From Desulfobacterales bacterium (GTDB taxonomy: Bacteria; Desulfobacterota; Desulfobulbia; Desulfobulbales; Desulfocapsaceae), in assembly GCA_013042695.1 (NCBI GenBank), contig JABDPQ010000758.1, positions 1-7,532 of the forward strand: a DNA stretch of 7,532 nt, read 5' to 3'. Of the stretch, positions 6,685-7,532 are shown piece by piece (position 1 is the stretch's first letter; the number at the start of each line of letters is the position of its first letter). The notes under the pieces are model-generated. The model ran no database searches. It worked only from the letters and a program-made list of their open reading frames with translations, and was not told the DNA's origin. The translations under genes were made by a program, and so were the position numbers.

Positions 6685-6745
6685 GTCACACCCTGTCAAG
6701 ACAGGGCGTGACAGAGCTGTCTCAGATCAGAGACAGCCCAGCTCT
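6685..6745 (+). repeat. Two hairpins directly after the terminator
   Basis: Hairpin one: GTCAC-A-CCCTGT (6685-6696) pairs with ACAGGG-C-GTGAC (6701-6712) around CAAG, with one A-C mismatch that would become a G-U pair in RNA from the opposite strand. Hairpin two: GCTGTCTC (6716-6723) pairs with GAGACAGC (6730-6737), or alternatively AGAGCTG (6713-6719) with CAGCTCT (6739-6745). Neither has a T-tract. They may be back-up terminators, RNA 3'-end stabilisers or part of an unseen small RNA. Confidence 0.5.
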
Positions 6746-7022
6746 TTGCTCATTTTGGTCTAAGTGCTTGTCTACTCAATCAAAAAAAATAACCTTTCCT
6801 TCCTCACAAATTTCTTCTGATCAGCACTGTCAATTCTTTTCACTAAGATAAAAGCTTGTACGGAATTTCTTAAGCCGGCGGTGCATTCGAAATGACATTA
6901 AGTTATCTCCAATGCAATCAAGGAGATGACTTACCATCATCATGTTTTAAAGATTGTACCTCGAGCTAAGACCAAGACGGCGGTGAAGATCTATCTGAGC
7001 TCAGCAGCCTGTCGCGATTATA

Positions 7023-7039
7023 GGACAACATCATTGTCA
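7023..7039 (+). promoter_or_regulatory. Enhancer-like palindrome, site 1 (probable activator binding site)
   Basis: GGACAACATCATTGTCA shares GACAAC on the left and TTGTCA on the right with site 2 at 7161-7177; only the first base and the centre differ. Its centre (7031) is 105 bp upstream of the -12 C of the first sigma-54 promoter (7136). This is the usual place for an upstream activating sequence bound by an AAA+ enhancer-binding protein. The protein is not encoded here. Confidence 0.6.
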
Positions 7040-7121
7040 CAACGTTGATTACCCCTGGATGACAGCTCGACAGAGAGCAATTAAGCGTTTAATTACGGTT
7101 AACTAAATCACAAACCATAAA

Positions 7122-7137
7122 TGGCATAGCAATTGCT
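7122..7137 (+). promoter_or_regulatory. Sigma-54 promoter P1 (-24/-12)
   Basis: TGGCAT-AGCAA-TTGCT matches the TGGCAY-N5-TTGCW consensus throughout, with GG (7123-7124) and GC (7135-7136) 12 bp apart. Transcription should begin near 7148, giving a leader of about 140 bases before the ATG at 7286. That transcript would run through site 2 and P2. The spacer and -12 box form a perfect 10-bp palindrome (AGCAATTGCT, 7128-7137). Confidence 0.75.
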
Positions 7138-7160
7138 TGTTACATAACAGCAAATAAAAG

Positions 7161-7177
7161 TGACAACGCTGTTGTCA
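7161..7177 (+). promoter_or_regulatory. Enhancer-like palindrome, site 2 (probable activator binding site)
   Basis: TGACAAC-GCT-GTTGTCA is a perfect 7-bp inverted repeat around three bases. Its centre (7169) lies 104 bp upstream of the -12 C of promoter P2 (7273), and 138 bp (about 13 helical turns) from the centre of site 1. It also lies just downstream of the P1 start, so when occupied it could influence P1 as well as activate P2. Confidence 0.7.
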
Positions 7178-7258
7178 AAATACCGATATTCTAGAAGTCC
7201 AGATTAATCGTCATCATAATAAATCATATAAAAGTTTGAAATAATTATAAAAAAATAT

Positions 7259-7275
7259 TGGCATTAAATTTGCAT
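7259..7275 (+). promoter_or_regulatory. Sigma-54 promoter P2 (-24/-12)
   Basis: TGGCAT-TAAAT-TTGCAT matches the sigma-54 consensus throughout, with GG (7260-7261) and GC (7272-7273) 12 bp apart. The predicted start is near 7285, one base before the ATG at 7286. P2 transcripts would then be leaderless for that ATG, or would use the in-frame GTG at 7325. Confidence 0.8.
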
Positions 7276-7285
7276 ACTTCGTTAC

Positions 7286-7532
7286 ATGATAAAACCAATA
7301 AAAAAACGACAAATACTGCCTTCTGTGAAAACATCTCTTTTCCTGCTTATTGCCACGGTGTTTTGCCTGTTTATGGCTGCCAGTGGAAATGCCGTGGTGG
7401 TCGAAGAAGAACTGCAGATTGATTTTTCTTTTGACACTGAAGCCATACCGGACAAGGACGTAATCAGCTATCGCCTCTATGAAGAGGATATAATTGTATG
7501 TGAATCAAACGAAGGACAAACAGAAAGTTTTC
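7286..7532 (+). CDS. Secreted protein with signal peptide and FN3-like start, 3'-truncated by the window
   Basis: The frame is open from ATG 7286 to the window end (82 codons seen). The first residues are basic and are followed by a hydrophobic stretch (TSLFLLIATVFCLFMAA, about 16-32) and a plausible signal peptidase I site after SGNA (about 36). There is no lipobox. The mature part begins VVVEEELQIDFSF and contains ISYRLYEEDIIVCES (about 60-74), which resembles strands of fibronectin type III-like modules common in secreted Desulfobacterota proteins; this is from memory and moderate at best. Neither ATG 7286 nor the in-frame GTG 7325 (VKTSLFLL, a tidy signal-peptide start) has a clear Shine-Dalgarno. 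The P2 start site near 7285 favours GTG 7325 for P2 transcripts, while P1 transcripts could use either. Two sigma-54 promoters upstream imply tightly controlled expression. The full function cannot be told from this fragment. Confidence 0.75.
   Translation, partial: MIKPIKKRQILPSVKTSLFLLIATVFCLFMAASGNAVVVEEELQIDFSFDTEAIPDKDVISYRLYEEDIIVCESNEGQTESF

Larger units (their letters stand above)
6608..7285 (+). other. 678-base gene-free region between micro-protein and secreted-protein gene
   Basis: The region starts with the operon terminator and two further hairpins (6685-6745). The middle (about 6750-7020) holds nothing I can name. A 40-codon frame (ATG 6926 to TGA 7048) has AGGAG directly abutting its ATG and runs into the enhancer-like site, so I do not call it a gene. 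The last 260 bases are regulatory: palindromes at 7023-7039 and 7161-7177 and sigma-54 promoters at 7122-7137 and 7259-7275. DNA between the second palindrome and second promoter is very AT-rich, which should make it easy to bend. Confidence 0.7.

Noticed and set aside
6926..7048. 40-codon frame MTYHHHVLKIV before the sigma-54 modules
   Set aside because: AGGAG directly abuts the ATG with no spacing, the product resembles nothing I know, and its end overlaps the enhancer-like palindrome.

Overview
The window looks like a chromosomal segment of a Gram-negative sulfate-reducer-type bacterium in the Desulfobacterota (old Deltaproteobacteria, perhaps Desulfobulbales-like). This is judged from the protein flavour: a LIV-type binding protein beside a Cache/GAF histidine kinase, a long sodium:solute symporter, and two textbook sigma-54 promoters. 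The base composition is moderate, with AT-rich intergenic DNA. No database search was possible, so the taxon is an inference. All recognised genes are on the + strand.

Layout. Bases 1-833 hold the 3' part of a periplasmic type I solute-binding protein (LIV/Peripla_BP_6 type). A short gap of about 95 bases leads to a large membrane histidine kinase (929-3367: double Cache domain, HAMP-like linker, GAF, HisKA_3, HATPase_c). The kinase overlaps by ATGA with a NarL/FixJ-type response regulator (3364-4026). A 681-base gene-free region follows (4027-4707). It contains two families of short repeats and a 5' leader with hairpins and orphan Shine-Dalgarno sequences. Next come a 592-residue sodium:solute symporter (4708-6486), a 28-residue single-helix membrane micro-protein (6521-6607) and a very strong intrinsic terminator (6631-6675). 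A second gene-free region (6608-7285) ends in two tandem regulatory modules. Each module is a 17-bp palindromic site followed about 81-82 bp later by a -24/-12 sigma-54 promoter. These lead into the start of a secreted protein that runs off the window (7286 onward).

Working model (inference). The binding protein and/or the Cache domains of the kinase sense a small external solute, and the kinase phosphorylates the response regulator. A natural nearby target is the symporter operon, which would import a small organic solute, perhaps a carboxylate, with sodium. The micro-protein is probably a symporter accessory subunit. The last gene is controlled separately, by sigma-54 and an unseen enhancer-binding protein; the NarL-type regulator in this window lacks the AAA+ domain needed for that role.

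The least expected features are the duplicated enhancer/sigma-54 promoter module at 7023-7275 and the 28-residue ORF after the symporter.
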